Assembly: GCA_944366945.1 (NCBI GenBank)
Contig: CALVWJ010000012.1
Span: 1-64,000 of the forward strand
Direction of reading: 5' to 3'
DNA length: 64,000 nucleotides
From: an uncultured Clostridia bacterium
GTDB taxonomy: Bacteria; Bacillota; Clostridia; Christensenellales; CAG-138
The position numbers were made by a program, and so were the translations under genes. Shown one piece after another: positions 25,213-35,356 of this stretch. A model generated the notes under the pieces. It saw only the letters and a program-made list of their open reading frames with translations. It was not told the origin of the DNA and did not search any database. Position 1 is the stretch's first letter. Every line of letters starts with the position of its first letter.

Positions 25213-27843
25213 ATGGCACACAAGTACGTATACCTTTTCAGTGAAGGTAACGCCACCATGCGGAATCTTCTCGGCGGCAAGGGCGCGAACCTTGCTGAGA
25301 TGACTGGCCTTGGCATGCCGGTCCCGCAGGGCTTCACGATCACAACGGAAGCCTGCACCAAGTATTATGAAGATGGACAAAAGATCAACGATGAGATCAT
25401 GGAGCAGATCTATGAATACATTGGCAAGCTGGAGCAGATCACCGGCAAGAAGTTCGGCGACCTTGAAAACCCGCTCCTTGTTTCCGTTCGCTCCGGCGCC
25501 CGCGCCTCCATGCCGGGCATGATGGACACCATCCTCAACCTTGGCTTGAACGAGGCGGTTGTGGATGTTATCTCCAAGAAGTCCAACAATCCCCGTTGGG
25601 CATGGGACTGCTACCGCCGCTTCATCCAGATGTATTCTGACGTCGTTATGGAAGTCGGCAAGAAGTACTTCGAGCAGCTCATCGATAAAATGAAGGAAGA
25701 GCGCGGCGTCACGCAGGATGTGGAACTGACCGCAGAAGACCTCAAAGAGCTTGCCAGCCAGTTCAAGGCGGAATATAAAGCCAAGATCGGCAAGGATTTC
25801 CCGACCGACCCGAAGGAACAGCTGATGGGCGCCATCAAGGCTGTGTTCCGCAGCTGGGACAACCCCCGCGCCAACGTGTACCGCCGCGACAACGATATCC
25901 CGTATTCCTGGGGTACCGCTGTAAACGTGCAGATGATGGCGTTTGGCAACATGGGCGATGACTGCGGCACCGGCGTTGCATTTACCCGCAACCCGGCTAC
26001 CGGCGAAAAAGAGCTCATGGGCGAATTCTTGACCAACGCGCAGGGCGAAGACGTAGTCGCCGGCGTGCGCACGCCGATGCCCATTTCCCAGATGGCGGAG
26101 AAATTCCCTGTTGCGTTCCAGCAGTTCAAGGAAGTCTGCCAGATCCTTGAAAACCATTATCGCGATATGCAGGACATGGAGTTCACCGTTGAGAATAACA
26201 AGCTCTACATGCTCCAGACCCGCAACGGCAAGCGTACGGCGAAGGCCGCGCTCAAAATCGCATGCGACCTCGTAGATGAAGGCATGATCTCCGAGCAGGA
26301 GGCCGTGACCATGATCGATCCGCGCAACCTGGACACGCTGCTCCACCCGCAGTTTGACACCAAGGCGCTCAAGGAAGCGAAGCCTGTTGGCAAGGCGCTG
26401 CCCGCTTCCCCGGGTGCAGCCTGCGGCAAGATCGTGTTTACCGCAGAGGATGCTAAGGCTTGGGCTGCGCGCGGCGAGAAGGTCGTGCTGGTTCGCCTCG
26501 AAACTTCCCCTGAAGATATTGAAGGCATGAAAGCCGCCCAGGGCATTTTGACCGTGCGCGGCGGTATGACTTCCCATGCAGCCGTTGTGGCGCGCGGCAT
26601 GGGTACGTGCTGCGTATCCGGTTGCTCCGCCATCAACATGGATGAAGAGAACAAGCAGTTTACGCTTTCCGGCAAAACGTACCATGAGGGTGACTGGCTG
26701 AGCATTGATGGCTCCACCGGCAACATCTATGATGGCGCTATGCCCACGATGGATGCTTCGATCAGCGGCGAGTTCGGCCGCATCATGGCTTGGGCGGACA
26801 AGTATCGTCGCCTGCATGTGCGCACCAATGCCGACACCCCGCGCGATGCCGCAAAGGCGCGCGAGCTGGGCGCAGAGGGTATCGGCCTTTGCCGCACGGA
26901 GCACATGTTCTTTGATGGCGACCGCATTGCGGCTATCCGCGAGATGATCTGCTCTGACACCGTGGAAGAGCGTGAGGCTGCACTGGCCAAGCTCTTGCCC
27001 ATGCAGCAGAGCGATTTCGAGGAGATTTATGAGGCCATGGAGGGCCTTCCTGTTACGATCCGCTTCCTTGATCCACCGCTCCATGAGTTCGTTCCGACAG
27101 AAGAGGCGGACATCGAACTTCTTGCAAAGACCCAGGGCAAGACCGTTGCGCAGATCAAGGCAATCATCGCTTCCCTGCATGAGTTTAACCCCATGATGGG
27201 TCACCGTGGCTGCCGCCTTGCTGTAACTTTCCCGGAGATCGCAGCAATGCAGACTCGTGCTGTTATCCGCGCTGCCATCAATGTGCAGGCCAAGCATCCC
27301 GATTGGAACATAGTGCCTGAGATCATGATTCCACTCGTGGGCGAAGTCAAAGAGCTTGCCTATGTGAAAAATATTGTCGTCAAGACTGCAGACGAAGAGC
27401 TTGCCAAAGCCGGCGTACAGATGAAGTACAAGGTTGGCACGATGATCGAGATTCCGCGCGCAGCTTTGACTGCGGATCAGATTGCGACCGAAGCAGAGTT
27501 CTTCTCCTTTGGCACCAACGACTTGACGCAGATGACGTTCGGCTTCAGCCGTGACGATGCTGGCAAGTTCCTCGGCGCTTACTATGATAAGAAGATCTAC
27601 GAGAACGACCCGTTCGCCAAGCTTGACCAGGTTGGCGTGGGTAAGCTGGTGAAGATGGCTGCTGAGCTGGGCCGCAAGACCCGCCCGGACATCCACCTTG
27701 GCATCTGCGGCGAACACGGCGGCGATCCTTCTTCCGTTGAGTTCTGCCACAACGTAGGGCTCGACTACGTTTCCTGCAGCCCGTTCCGCGTGCCGATCGC
27801 GCGCTTGGCAGCTGCGCAGGCCAATATTCGCAACAGCAAATAA
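25213..27843 (+). CDS. ppdK: Pyruvate, phosphate dikinase
   Basis: 876 residues, full family length. It interconverts pyruvate, ATP and phosphate with PEP, AMP and diphosphate, and in anaerobes often works in glycolysis. Domains run in order: ATP-grasp (GGKGANLAEM near the N terminus), the phosphohistidine domain with GGMTSHAAVVARG (catalytic His455), and the PEP-binding barrel with GLCRTEHMFF, EIMIPLV and the C-terminal CGEHGGDP. Strong AGG-rich site, own promoter and terminator. The long open frame on the opposite strand is a composition artefact. Confidence 0.98.
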   Translation: MAHKYVYLFSEGNATMRNLLGGKGANLAEMTGLGMPVPQGFTITTEACTKYYEDGQKINDEIMEQIYEYIGKLEQITGKKFGDLENPLLVSVRSGARASMPGMMDTILNLGLNEAVVDVISKKSNNPRWAWDCYRRFIQMYSDVVMEVGKKYFEQLIDKMKEERGVTQDVELTAEDLKELASQFKAEYKAKIGKDFPTDPKEQLMGAIKAVFRSWDNPRANVYRRDNDIPYSWGTAVNVQMMAFGNMGDDCGTGVAFTRNPATGEKELMGEFLTNAQGEDVVAGVRTPMPISQMAEKFPVAFQQFKEVCQILENHYRDMQDMEFTVENNKLYMLQTRNGKRTAKAALKIACDLVDEGMISEQEAVTMIDPRNLDTLLHPQFDTKALKEAKPVGKALPASPGAACGKIVFTAEDAKAWAARGEKVVLVRLETSPEDIEGMKAAQGILTVRGGMTSHAAVVARGMGTCCVSGCSAINMDEENKQFTLSGKTYHEGDWLSIDGSTGNIYDGAMPTMDASISGEFGRIMAWADKYRRLHVRTNADTPRDAAKARELGAEGIGLCRTEHMFFDGDRIAAIREMICSDTVEEREAALAKLLPMQQSDFEEIYEAMEGLPVTIRFLDPPLHEFVPTEEADIELLAKTQGKTVAQIKAIIASLHEFNPMMGHRGCRLAVTFPEIAAMQTRAVIRAAINVQAKHPDWNIVPEIMIPLVGEVKELAYVKNIVVKTADEELAKAGVQMKYKVGTMIEIPRAALTADQIATEAEFFSFGTNDLTQMTFGFSRDDAGKFLGAYYDKKIYENDPFAKLDQVGVGKLVKMAAELGRKTRPDIHLGICGEHGGDPSSVEFCHNVGLDYVSCSPFRVPIARLAAAQANIRNSK

Positions 27844-27866
27844 GCATAGTAGAAAGACAAAGCAAC

Positions 27867-27902
27867 AAAGCCGGCGTCCCTTGCAAGGGACGCCGGCTTT
27901 TC
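27867..27902 (+). terminator. Terminator of ppdK
   Basis: AAAGCCGGCGTCCCTT pairs perfectly with AAGGGACGCCGGCTTT around a minimal loop, ending in TTTTCT. Confidence 0.9.
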
Positions 27903-28320
27903 TGTTGTGGGCATGAAGTGCACGGTGCAATCAGCCTCAAAGCGAGACGTACTTGGAAAAATGCGAGGCACTTCAGAAATGCAATCGGCCACGGCGCTGC
28001 GCAGAAGATAAAAGTAAAAAGCAAGCCTTGTGCGTGCGATACTTTAAGGCTTAGTACACAAAAAGACAGCATTGAAACAACGATGCGGTCTTTTAAAATT
28101 GCCGATAAGCCGGATCTACCTGCTTTTAGATGTGCGGCAAAAGTATTAAAAAGCAGAAAAAAGGCATTTAGGTTGTGCACAAACGAGCGCACTTAAGAAA
28201 GAAGCCCCTGCATTGTGCGCCTTGATTATTTCATGTTTTTTCACAAATTGGACATAGATTGGGAAAGGATTTTTGCGATTTGTGCAGAAAAACAAATAAG
28301 GATCAATGTGGAGGATCGCC
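27903..28320. other. Intergenic region upstream of dgt, nothing recognised
   Basis: 418 bp between the ppdK terminator and the dgt start. It becomes AT-rich toward the dgt end and must hold the dgt promoter, but no clear -35/-10 pair stands out. No convincing small gene. Confidence 0.5.
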
Positions 28321-29343
28321 ATGAAAGACAGCATCCAGAATGGAAGCCTGCGCGCATATGCTGAGGAGTTGGAGGCGAAAACGCTTTCACCTTATGCAAT
28401 GCAATCCAAAAATACGCGCGGCAGGGAATATCCAATGGAGAAATGCCCGCTTCGCACAGAGTTTGTCCGGGATCGGGATCGCATTATCCATTGCAAATCC
28501 TTTCGGCGCCTTAAACATAAAACGCAGATGTTTCTTTCGCCGGTGGGCGACCATTATCGCACGCGCCTTACGCATACGCTTGAGGTTGCGCAGATTGCGC
28601 GCTCCATTGCCCGCGGACTTCGATTGAATGAGGACTTAACGGAAGCGATTGCGCTTGGGCATGATCTGGGGCATACGCCTTTTGGCCATGCGGGGGAAGA
28701 TGTATTGGCGCATTTGGTGCCCGGTGGTTTTGAGCACAATGTGCAAAGCCTCCGCATCGTGGAAAAGCTGGAGAATGGCACGGGGCTGAATTTGACGTTT
28801 GAGGTGCGGGATGGCATCTTAAATCATAAAAAAAGCGGCAATCCCTGCACGCTGGAAGGCGCGGTAGTAAGCATTGCAGACCGCATCGCATATATCAACC
28901 ACGACATTGATGATGCCATCCGCGCCGGTGTGCTGCATGAAGACGACCTACCCAAAAGCTGTGTTGCGGTGCTCGGGAATTCGCATGGCAACCGCATCAA
29001 TACCATGATTCTGGATGTGATTGAACACAGTTATGACCGGCCGCAGGTGCGCATGTCCGAACGGATTGGGGAAGAATTTGAAAAGCTCCGGGGCTTCATG
29101 TTTGCCCATGTATATCGCGACAGCGATGCAAAGCAGGAAGAAGGCAAAGCAAAGCATGTCGTGGAGCAGCTTTACCTGTATTATCTTCAGCATTTGCATG
29201 AGCTGCCGGAGGAATTTACAAAAAACATTTCAGAAGACGGGGCAGAGCGTGTTGCAGCGGATTACATCGCCTGCATGACCGATCGCTATGCGATCACGGA
29301 TTATGAACGCAAATTCATCCCCAAGGAATGGATGCAGACTTAA
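28321..29343 (+). CDS. dgt: Deoxyguanosinetriphosphate triphosphohydrolase-like HD protein
   Basis: 340 residues. HD-domain dNTP triphosphohydrolase, converting dGTP (or other dNTPs) to the nucleoside and tripolyphosphate. Motifs are SFRRLKHKTQ, RLTHTLEVAQIAR, the metal-binding His114-Asp115 in GHDLGHTPFGHAGE, and IADRIAYINHDIDDA. The start at 28321 follows GTGGAGG; an ATG-less extension of five codons is possible. Located directly ahead of dnaG-rpoD, the position common in Clostridia. Confidence 0.93.
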   Translation: MKDSIQNGSLRAYAEELEAKTLSPYAMQSKNTRGREYPMEKCPLRTEFVRDRDRIIHCKSFRRLKHKTQMFLSPVGDHYRTRLTHTLEVAQIARSIARGLRLNEDLTEAIALGHDLGHTPFGHAGEDVLAHLVPGGFEHNVQSLRIVEKLENGTGLNLTFEVRDGILNHKKSGNPCTLEGAVVSIADRIAYINHDIDDAIRAGVLHEDDLPKSCVAVLGNSHGNRINTMILDVIEHSYDRPQVRMSERIGEEFEKLRGFMFAHVYRDSDAKQEEGKAKHVVEQLYLYYLQHLHELPEEFTKNISEDGAERVAADYIACMTDRYAITDYERKFIPKEWMQT

Positions 29344-29458
29344 TCCCGGTGGTTATGCATGCAGAAAAAGGAATCTGCTGGAGAAGCAGGAATTGCCGAT
29401 TGAATGGAGAATAACGAGCGTGCAGAGAAACAAGAATAGGCGAAAGGGGTGACGTCAC

Positions 29459-31228
29459 ATGCCGATGTTTCCCGAAACATGGATGGACGAGCTCCTGCAG
29501 AAAACGGACTTGGTTTCTCTGGTTTCAGAATATGTTCCGCTTACACAAAAGAGCGGACGGCTTTGGGGCTGCTGCCCGTTTCACAACGAAAAAACGCCCT
29601 CATTCAGCGTCCAGCCGGAGAAGCAGATGTATTACTGCTTCGGCTGCCATGCGGGCGGCGGGCCGATCCAATTTGTGCAGGAAATAGAACGGCTCTCTTT
29701 TGTGGAGGCTGTGAAGTTACTGGCGCAACGGGCTGGATTGGAGCTGCCAAACGAGGTAAACGATGATGCGCTGCGCCGCGAACGAGCCCATAAGGACAGG
29801 CTCTATGCAGCTTGCAAGGAAGCCGCGCTGTTTTACCACAAACAGCTTTTCAGTGCACAGGGCAAGGCCGCGCAGGCTTACCTTACAAACCGTGGGGTGG
29901 ATGGGAAACTTGCGACGCGCTTTGGCTTGGGGTTTGCACTTGAAAGTTGGGATAGCTTGACCGGCTATCTTATTGAAAAGGGTTTTAAAAAGGAAGAATT
30001 AATTGATGCAGGCCTTGCCATCCGCGGGAAACGCAGGGATGGGTGCTATGATGCCTTCCGTGGCCGTTTGATTTTTCCGATCATCGCAACCAATGGCCGG
30101 GTAATCGGATTTGGCGCGCGCACCATGAAAAAGGATGATCAGCCCAAATACATCAACACGGGGGATACGCCAATTTACAACAAGCGCAATAACCTATATG
30201 CCTTGAACATGCAAAGGGGAAAGCGCCCGGCGGATCTTGTGATGGTGGAAGGATACATGGATGTGATCAGCCTGCACGCAGCAGGGATCAACAATGCAGT
30301 CGCTTCGCTCGGCACAGCACTTACCCAACAGCAAGCACGGCTGATCAAACGCTATGTTGAGCGCGTGTATATTTCTTATGATGGCGATGCAGCCGGGCAG
30401 AACGCAACAATGCGCGGGTTGGACATCCTTGCGGCGGAAGGGCTGGATGTGAAAGTGATCACCATTCCCAACGGCATGGATCCGGATGATTATGTGCGCC
30501 GGAAGGGAAAAGATGCGTTCCTCAAGCTGAAGGATGAAGCAACTACGTTGAATGGGTTCAAGCTTTTGCATATTGCGGCACAGTTCGACCTTAACACGGC
30601 CGATGGGCGCGAGGGATATGCAAAACGGGCTTGTTCATTCGTGGGTACCCTTGAACCCGTTGAGCGCGAGCGCTATGCGCCCGTGATTGCCCGCAATACG
30701 GGGCTTTCTCTGAGTGCGGTGCAGGCACAATGCAGCCTTGCAAAGCCTGTTCAAGCGAATAACGCTGCCAAAAATCGGAATACTAGGAATAAAATTCGCG
30801 CGGCGAAAGAAAACGAACCCGATCGAATTGAGTGCGCGCTGCTCGCCTGCATGCAAACTTCGCGTGAAAACGCTGCTTATGCAGTGGAACAGATGGCGGA
30901 GGCCGGCTTATCGTTTGAAACAAAAGGGTTCGCAGGGTATGCGGATGCAATGCTTGTTGCGTATCTATCCAAAGAAGAGCCCGACCTGGCGCGTGTTATC
31001 GCAGAGCTTCCTGCAGAGCAGGCAGAAGCCGCTGCGCTTGCTACGGCAGTCCCGATTGAGGGTGAAACAACAGCAATGATCGATGGCTGCATTCGTAAGT
31101 TGCGCTATAGGAGAATTAATGCGCGCCTTCAAGAGCTTGCAGATGAAATGAATACCGGAAGCGATGACCGGGCTGAGCTTCAGCAAGAATATGCGGAGCT
31201 GATGGAGAAACTCAAAGAGTTTAAATAG
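29459..31228 (+). CDS. dnaG: DNA primase
   Basis: 589 residues. It lays RNA primers at the replication fork. The N-terminal CHC2 zinc finger has CPFHNEKTPSFSV and YYCFGCHAGG. The TOPRIM core shows VMVEGYMDV and ISYDGDAAGQNA with the acidic metal ligands. The C-terminal helicase-binding part is less conserved, as usual. The ribosome-binding site is AAAGGGGTG. It precedes rpoD by 33 bp, forming the reduced macromolecular synthesis operon. Confidence 0.97.
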   Translation: MPMFPETWMDELLQKTDLVSLVSEYVPLTQKSGRLWGCCPFHNEKTPSFSVQPEKQMYYCFGCHAGGGPIQFVQEIERLSFVEAVKLLAQRAGLELPNEVNDDALRRERAHKDRLYAACKEAALFYHKQLFSAQGKAAQAYLTNRGVDGKLATRFGLGFALESWDSLTGYLIEKGFKKEELIDAGLAIRGKRRDGCYDAFRGRLIFPIIATNGRVIGFGARTMKKDDQPKYINTGDTPIYNKRNNLYALNMQRGKRPADLVMVEGYMDVISLHAAGINNAVASLGTALTQQQARLIKRYVERVYISYDGDAAGQNATMRGLDILAAEGLDVKVITIPNGMDPDDYVRRKGKDAFLKLKDEATTLNGFKLLHIAAQFDLNTADGREGYAKRACSFVGTLEPVERERYAPVIARNTGLSLSAVQAQCSLAKPVQANNAAKNRNTRNKIRAAKENEPDRIECALLACMQTSRENAAYAVEQMAEAGLSFETKGFAGYADAMLVAYLSKEEPDLARVIAELPAEQAEAAALATAVPIEGETTAMIDGCIRKLRYRRINARLQELADEMNTGSDDRAELQQEYAELMEKLKEFK

Positions 31229-31261
31229 ACAAAGAACAGCAACAGTAAGGAGTGGGATGCG

Positions 31262-32341
31262 TTGGAAGCAAATAAACCTCGCGCAAACAGAATTGAAGAA
31301 CTAATTGAACGCGGAAAGGCTAAGGGCGTTTTAACCTATCAAGAGGTGATGGATACCCTGTCTGAGCTGGAACTGAATTCCGAGCAGATCGAGCGGCTTT
31401 ATGACCGTTTTGAGGCGCTGAATATTGATGTGGTGGAGGAGATCGAGGTTCCAGAGGATATTGGGGAAGAGATTGCAGAGATTGAATCGGTTGCTACCGG
31501 AACGGAAGGCGTTGCCATCAACGATCCTGTGCGCATGTACCTCAAAGAAATCGGCAAGGTGCCGCTTTTGAGCGCGAATGAGGAAATCGAGATCGCAAAG
31601 CGCATGGCCGATGGCGATCAAGAGGCGAAACGCCAGCTTGCGGAGGCAAACCTGCGCCTCGTAGTTTCCGTTGCAAAACGCTATGTTGGGCGCGGCATGC
31701 TCTTCCTGGATTTGATTCAAGAGGGCAACCTTGGCCTCATCAAAGCTGTGGAGAAGTTCGATTACCGCAAGGGCTATAAGTTTTCTACCTATGCCACCTG
31801 GTGGATCCGGCAGGCTATTACCCGCGCGATTGCAGACCAGGCCCGAACCATTCGGATCCCGGTGCACATGGTAGAAACCATCAACAAGCTGATCCGCGTA
31901 AACCGTCAGCTCCTTCAAGAATATGGCAGGGAGCCGCGGCCGGATGAGATCGCAGCAGAAATGGGGATTTCTGAAGAAAAAGTGCGTGAAATCATCAAGG
32001 TCGCGCAGGAACCGGTTTCGCTTGAAACGCCGATTGGCGAGGAAGAGGATAGCCACCTTGGCGATTTCATCCCGGATGATGATGCGCCAGCGCCTGCGGA
32101 GGTCGCAGCCTTCACGCTGCTCAAGGAGCAGCTGATGGAGGTGTTGGATACGCTTACCCCGCGGGAGGAAAAGGTGCTTCGCCTGCGTTTTGGACTCGAT
32201 GATGGCAAGGCGCGCACGCTTGAAGAAGTTGGGAAGGAATTTAACGTTACGCGCGAGCGTATCCGGCAGATCGAAGCGAAGGCGTTGCGCAAGCTGCGCC
32301 ACCCATCGCGCAGCAAAAAACTGAAGGATTTTCTGGAATGA
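31262..32341 (+). CDS. rpoD: Primary sigma factor
   Basis: 359 residues (SigA/RpoD). A short region 1.1 is followed by region 1.2 ([16 protein letters not shown]), region 2 with [20 protein letters not shown] and [10 protein letters not shown] (-10 recognition), region 3, and region 4 with [20 protein letters not shown] (-35 recognition). The start is a TTG, 9-10 bp after AAGGAG; no in-frame ATG precedes region 1.2. The many TTGACA/TATAAT promoters listed here fit this factor. Confidence 0.97.
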   Translation: MEANKPRANRIEELIERGKAKGVLTYQEVMDTLSELELNSEQIERLYDRFEALNIDVVEEIEVPEDIGEEIAEIESVATGTEGVAINDPVRMYLKEIGKVPLLSANEEIEIAKRMADGDQEAKRQLAEANLRLVVSVAKRYVGRGMLFLDLIQEGNLGLIKAVEKFDYRKGYKFSTYATWWIRQAITRAIADQARTIRIPVHMVETINKLIRVNRQLLQEYGREPRPDEIAAEMGISEEKVREIIKVAQEPVSLETPIGEEEDSHLGDFIPDDDAPAPAEVAAFTLLKEQLMEVLDTLTPREEKVLRLRFGLDDGKARTLEEVGKEFNVTRERIRQIEAKALRKLRHPSRSKKLKDFLE

Positions 32342-32663
32342 TTTAAGGCCCGGGGCGCTCATTTTGCCTCGGGCTGTGCCCTTTTGGATGGTGCGCTGCG
32401 TTAGGGGCGCACTTCATTTTGCACGCACGATAAAGGCGTATCCGTCTAAAACATTAGGGTGCGGCGGTACTGCAAGGCGGTGCGCCGTATGCCGAGGCGC
32501 GATGTGGATATGCATCCCCTCAAAGTGGCTAAGACCATTTTTCCCACGCGGTTAGGGAAACTGTTTAAGATAAATAGCCGCGTTTACAGTTTATTCAAAG
32601 CGCATACCGCGGGGATATGGTATAGTATAAAATTATAGAAGCTCATTCATTCGGAGGAAACTT
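32342..32663. other. Intergenic region between rpoD and the SpoIID-dockerin gene
   Basis: 322 bp. A weak hairpin (GCCCGGGGC with GCCTCGGGC, about 32348-32375) just after rpoD may be its terminator, with only a short T-run. A TATAGT-TATAAAAT stretch (32621-32636) probably carries the -10 of the downstream gene; I cannot fix the -35. No gene seen. Confidence 0.45.
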
Positions 32664-34742
32664 ATGAGAAAAGCAACCGCATGCGTGCTTGCCGTTATGA
32701 TGTTGGCTGTAATGCTGATTCCAGGCGTATCAAGCGGCGCTACGGACAACAGCTGGGCGCGCGTGCTGCTGAGCACAGGCCAGCACCAAACGCTTACGCT
32801 TAACGCAATGGGAAGCTATTTCATTTACGAAAACGGGAAAACGTTTTGGGGCGGCACAATTACTATATCAATCAACGCTGCCGGCGAGATGGAAGTTGTG
32901 CATTCCATGCAGGGGCTGCTTTACACTGGGACGGACTTTATACTTGCACGGGAATATGTTTCCCCAACGGCCGGCGCGGTTGTGTTTACGGATTGCGATT
33001 CCAGCGTGCGCGGCAATTCCTATCTTGGGCATTTCCGCTTTTCCGTGAAATCGAATTCCAGCGGCACAAAATACATCCAGGCAATCAACGAAGTACCGCT
33101 GGATCAATACCTGTATGGCGTGATCGGGCACGAAATGAGCAACAGCTTCCCACTCGAAGCGCTCAAAGCGCAGGCTGTTGCATCCGCCTCCTATGCTGTA
33201 ACGGAAATTGACACAAACTCCGAGTACCATTTTACGGATTCTTCTTCCAGCGACCAGGTTTACAGCGGGTATGATCCTTACGACACCAACGTCATCGCTG
33301 CAGTGGATGCCACGGTTGGCAAGGGAGAAATCTTAACGGTGGATGGGAAATTGCTGCGTGCCTTTTTCTGTTCCAGCAACGGTGGCGAAACCAGCCTGCC
33401 ACTGTATGAATGGGGAAGCGAACTAAGCGGTAATGTGATTACGAGCAGTGGCTATGTGGTGAAGTTAGACCCCTATGATATTGAAAACACTTCCACTACG
33501 ACGCAGGATGAGCATGAAACGGTTACTGTGCCCTATGGGCCGGTGAGCCGGGAAACGCTTGGTGCGGCGCTATATGATTTCCTCTGTGCGCAGGCGGGCA
33601 GTGCGCTCGGAACAAGCGGCGCTGCCATCACGGCAATCCATTCCGTTTCGCTGCATACGCCACCGACAAAGGATGGGCATACATGGGACGAATTTACCCG
33701 CAACATGACACAGTGCACCGTGGTATATGATGCAGTTGCAAACGGCATAAGCTATACGCAGCAAAGCGTAACGTTTGAGCCGAAGACGCTTAAGGAGGCA
33801 GGCGTATTCACCAGCAGCCGGAGCCTGCGCATCTATTGGGGCGAGGATGAGAAGGATGAAAACGGGAATGTGACGGGGCACATCATCCACCGGGGCCGCT
33901 GGGGCAGCGGCATTGGCCTTTCCCAGCGCGGCGCACAGTGGATGGCGAAAACATATGGCTGGAACTATAGGCAGATCCTGGAGTTCTATTATCCGAATGC
34001 CGAAATTGAAAACATCGTGCTCAACCCGCCGCTTGACCCACTCCCGCCGGGCGCGGATCCTGTGGTGTATGCAAAGGGATACATCAATGCTGGAGGCGTG
34101 AACCTTAGGGAAGGGCCTTCAACTTACTACGCGTCTTTAGGTACGCTTGATTATGGGACATCCGTGGATATTTACGGCGAGCTGGGGGCCTGGGATTATG
34201 TGATGGTGTATGTGGAAGGCCAGCCAATTGGCTTTGTGCATTCAACCTATGTAACGATTACGGAGCGGTTTGACCAAACGGAACTGCCGCTGCCGGACAC
34301 CGATTATGACGATACGCAAGCCATCGCCCGTGGAAAGGTGATCAACGTAAATGAGGGAGTTAATTTCCGCAAGGAAGCTTCCAGCACTTCGGGCAAAATT
34401 GCTACGCTGCCGCTTGGAACCACGTTTGACATCTATGCGCGTTCGGATGCATGGTATTATGTTTATGTGGGCACGGATGCAAAGGGCAAGGCCGTAAACA
34501 GCTATGGCTATATCTATGGCCATTATGTGGGAATTACAGAATATATTACGCCCGATCCGGTAGATGTGCGGGATATTGACGGAGACGGGGCGATCACCGT
34601 GCTGGATGCGCTTGCGGTTGCCAAACATGCTGCCGGGATGGAGCTGCTCTCCTATTCCCAACAGCAGGCTGCCGATGCTGACCACGATAGCCGCATCACT
34701 GTAGCAGATGCCGTGCGCGTATGCGCAGCGCTGGAAAAATGA
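32664..34742 (+). CDS. Secreted SpoIID-domain protein with two SH3 domains and a dockerin
   Basis: 692 residues. A signal peptide (1-26) is followed by an N-terminal region, then a SpoIID/LytB domain (about 143-450) with EVPLDQYLYGVIGHEM (catalytic Glu157 by analogy), ALKAQAVASASYA, and GIGLSQRGAQWMA. Two bacterial SH3 domains follow (about 468-533 and 554-627). The C terminus is a type I dockerin with two calcium loops, DIDGDGAITVLD (about 637) and DADHDSRITVAD (about 671). SpoIID enzymes are lytic transglycosylases acting on denuded glycan. The dockerin predicts attachment to a cohesin partner, absent from this window. Confidence 0.9.
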   Translation: MRKATACVLAVMMLAVMLIPGVSSGATDNSWARVLLSTGQHQTLTLNAMGSYFIYENGKTFWGGTITISINAAGEMEVVHSMQGLLYTGTDFILAREYVSPTAGAVVFTDCDSSVRGNSYLGHFRFSVKSNSSGTKYIQAINEVPLDQYLYGVIGHEMSNSFPLEALKAQAVASASYAVTEIDTNSEYHFTDSSSSDQVYSGYDPYDTNVIAAVDATVGKGEILTVDGKLLRAFFCSSNGGETSLPLYEWGSELSGNVITSSGYVVKLDPYDIENTSTTTQDEHETVTVPYGPVSRETLGAALYDFLCAQAGSALGTSGAAITAIHSVSLHTPPTKDGHTWDEFTRNMTQCTVVYDAVANGISYTQQSVTFEPKTLKEAGVFTSSRSLRIYWGEDEKDENGNVTGHIIHRGRWGSGIGLSQRGAQWMAKTYGWNYRQILEFYYPNAEIENIVLNPPLDPLPPGADPVVYAKGYINAGGVNLREGPSTYYASLGTLDYGTSVDIYGELGAWDYVMVYVEGQPIGFVHSTYVTITERFDQTELPLPDTDYDDTQAIARGKVINVNEGVNFRKEASSTSGKIATLPLGTTFDIYARSDAWYYVYVGTDAKGKAVNSYGYIYGHYVGITEYITPDPVDVRDIDGDGAITVLDALAVAKHAAGMELLSYSQQQAADADHDSRITVADAVRVCAALEK

Positions 34743-34756
34743 CGAGAAGCATCCAA

Positions 34757-34799
34757 CAAAGCTTGGCGCAGGGGAAAAGGGAACCAGCGCCGGGCTTTT
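34757..34799 (+). terminator. Terminator of the SpoIID-dockerin gene
   Basis: AAAGCTTGGCGC pairs with GCGCCGGGCTTT (with a small internal bulge) and is followed by Ts. Confidence 0.6.
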
Positions 34800-34984
34800 T
34801 GCGTGTAACCAACCTTTTTTAAAGGCGCATGCTGCATATGGGGAGCGCTTTTCGGTTGAAGCGGATCAATATAAAAAATAGTATTTGATTTTCTGTGTCC
34901 ATATAAGCGGAGCAGCCGCAACCCCCCATAAATGCTGTATTTACAGCAACTTACTGCGTGCTTTTCCAGTTAATTTTTTGACGC

Positions 34985-35050
34985 TTTGGTGCCCAAATGG
35001 TGCCCGGATTTCTCGCGCACCTGTAAAGAAATATGGGAAAATATAAGAAG
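34985..35050. repeat. Att-like imperfect repeat, left copy
   Basis: An 18-bp block GGTGCCCAAATGGTGCCC and a 17-bp block ATATGGGAAAATATAAG, separated by 25 bp. The same arrangement recurs at 36334-36400 with 2 and 3 mismatches and 27 bp between. The copies bound a 1.35 kb AT-rich patch with one acetyltransferase gene. Confidence 0.45.
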
Positions 35051-35226
35051 AATACCATTATGTACAGTGTCTCTGTCTGACTGTTGTCACGCGTTAGAAA
35101 TCTGTTTTAGAGGGTACGAATAGCAAATCATTACTCCTGCCGTTTTCACGTCCGAAAAGTCTTACCATATACGGCTTTCATAATCCTTACAGCGTGACCG
35201 TCCATCCATCATGGTTGAGGGAAAAA

Positions 35227-35340
35227 GCACTCCTTGCTTTGATCCTCTTGATTGCCAATGAACAGGGGCAGACGGGCTTGTCAACGACGGCGTAGCCGTT
35301 CCTTTCATCGTTGACAAGAGTGGCTGGCTCTGCTATCTAT
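35227..35340. repeat. Mobile-element tail segment, copy 2, with nested hairpin
   Basis: Diverged copy of 511-625. It begins with the same GCACTCCTTGCT and has a nested hairpin in which both stems changed on both sides: outer GTCAACGA (35280-35287) with TCGTTGAC (35308-35315), inner CGGC (35288-35291) with GCCG (35295-35298) around GTA. It sits directly beyond the 3' end of the acetyltransferase gene. Confidence 0.6.
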
Positions 35341-35356
35341 GCTATACGGATTAAGC

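Noticed and set aside
25165..27930. 921-codon frame antisense to ppdK
   Set aside because: It results from biased third positions in ppdK; its composition (His/Ala/Leu/Arg-rich) has no domain logic.
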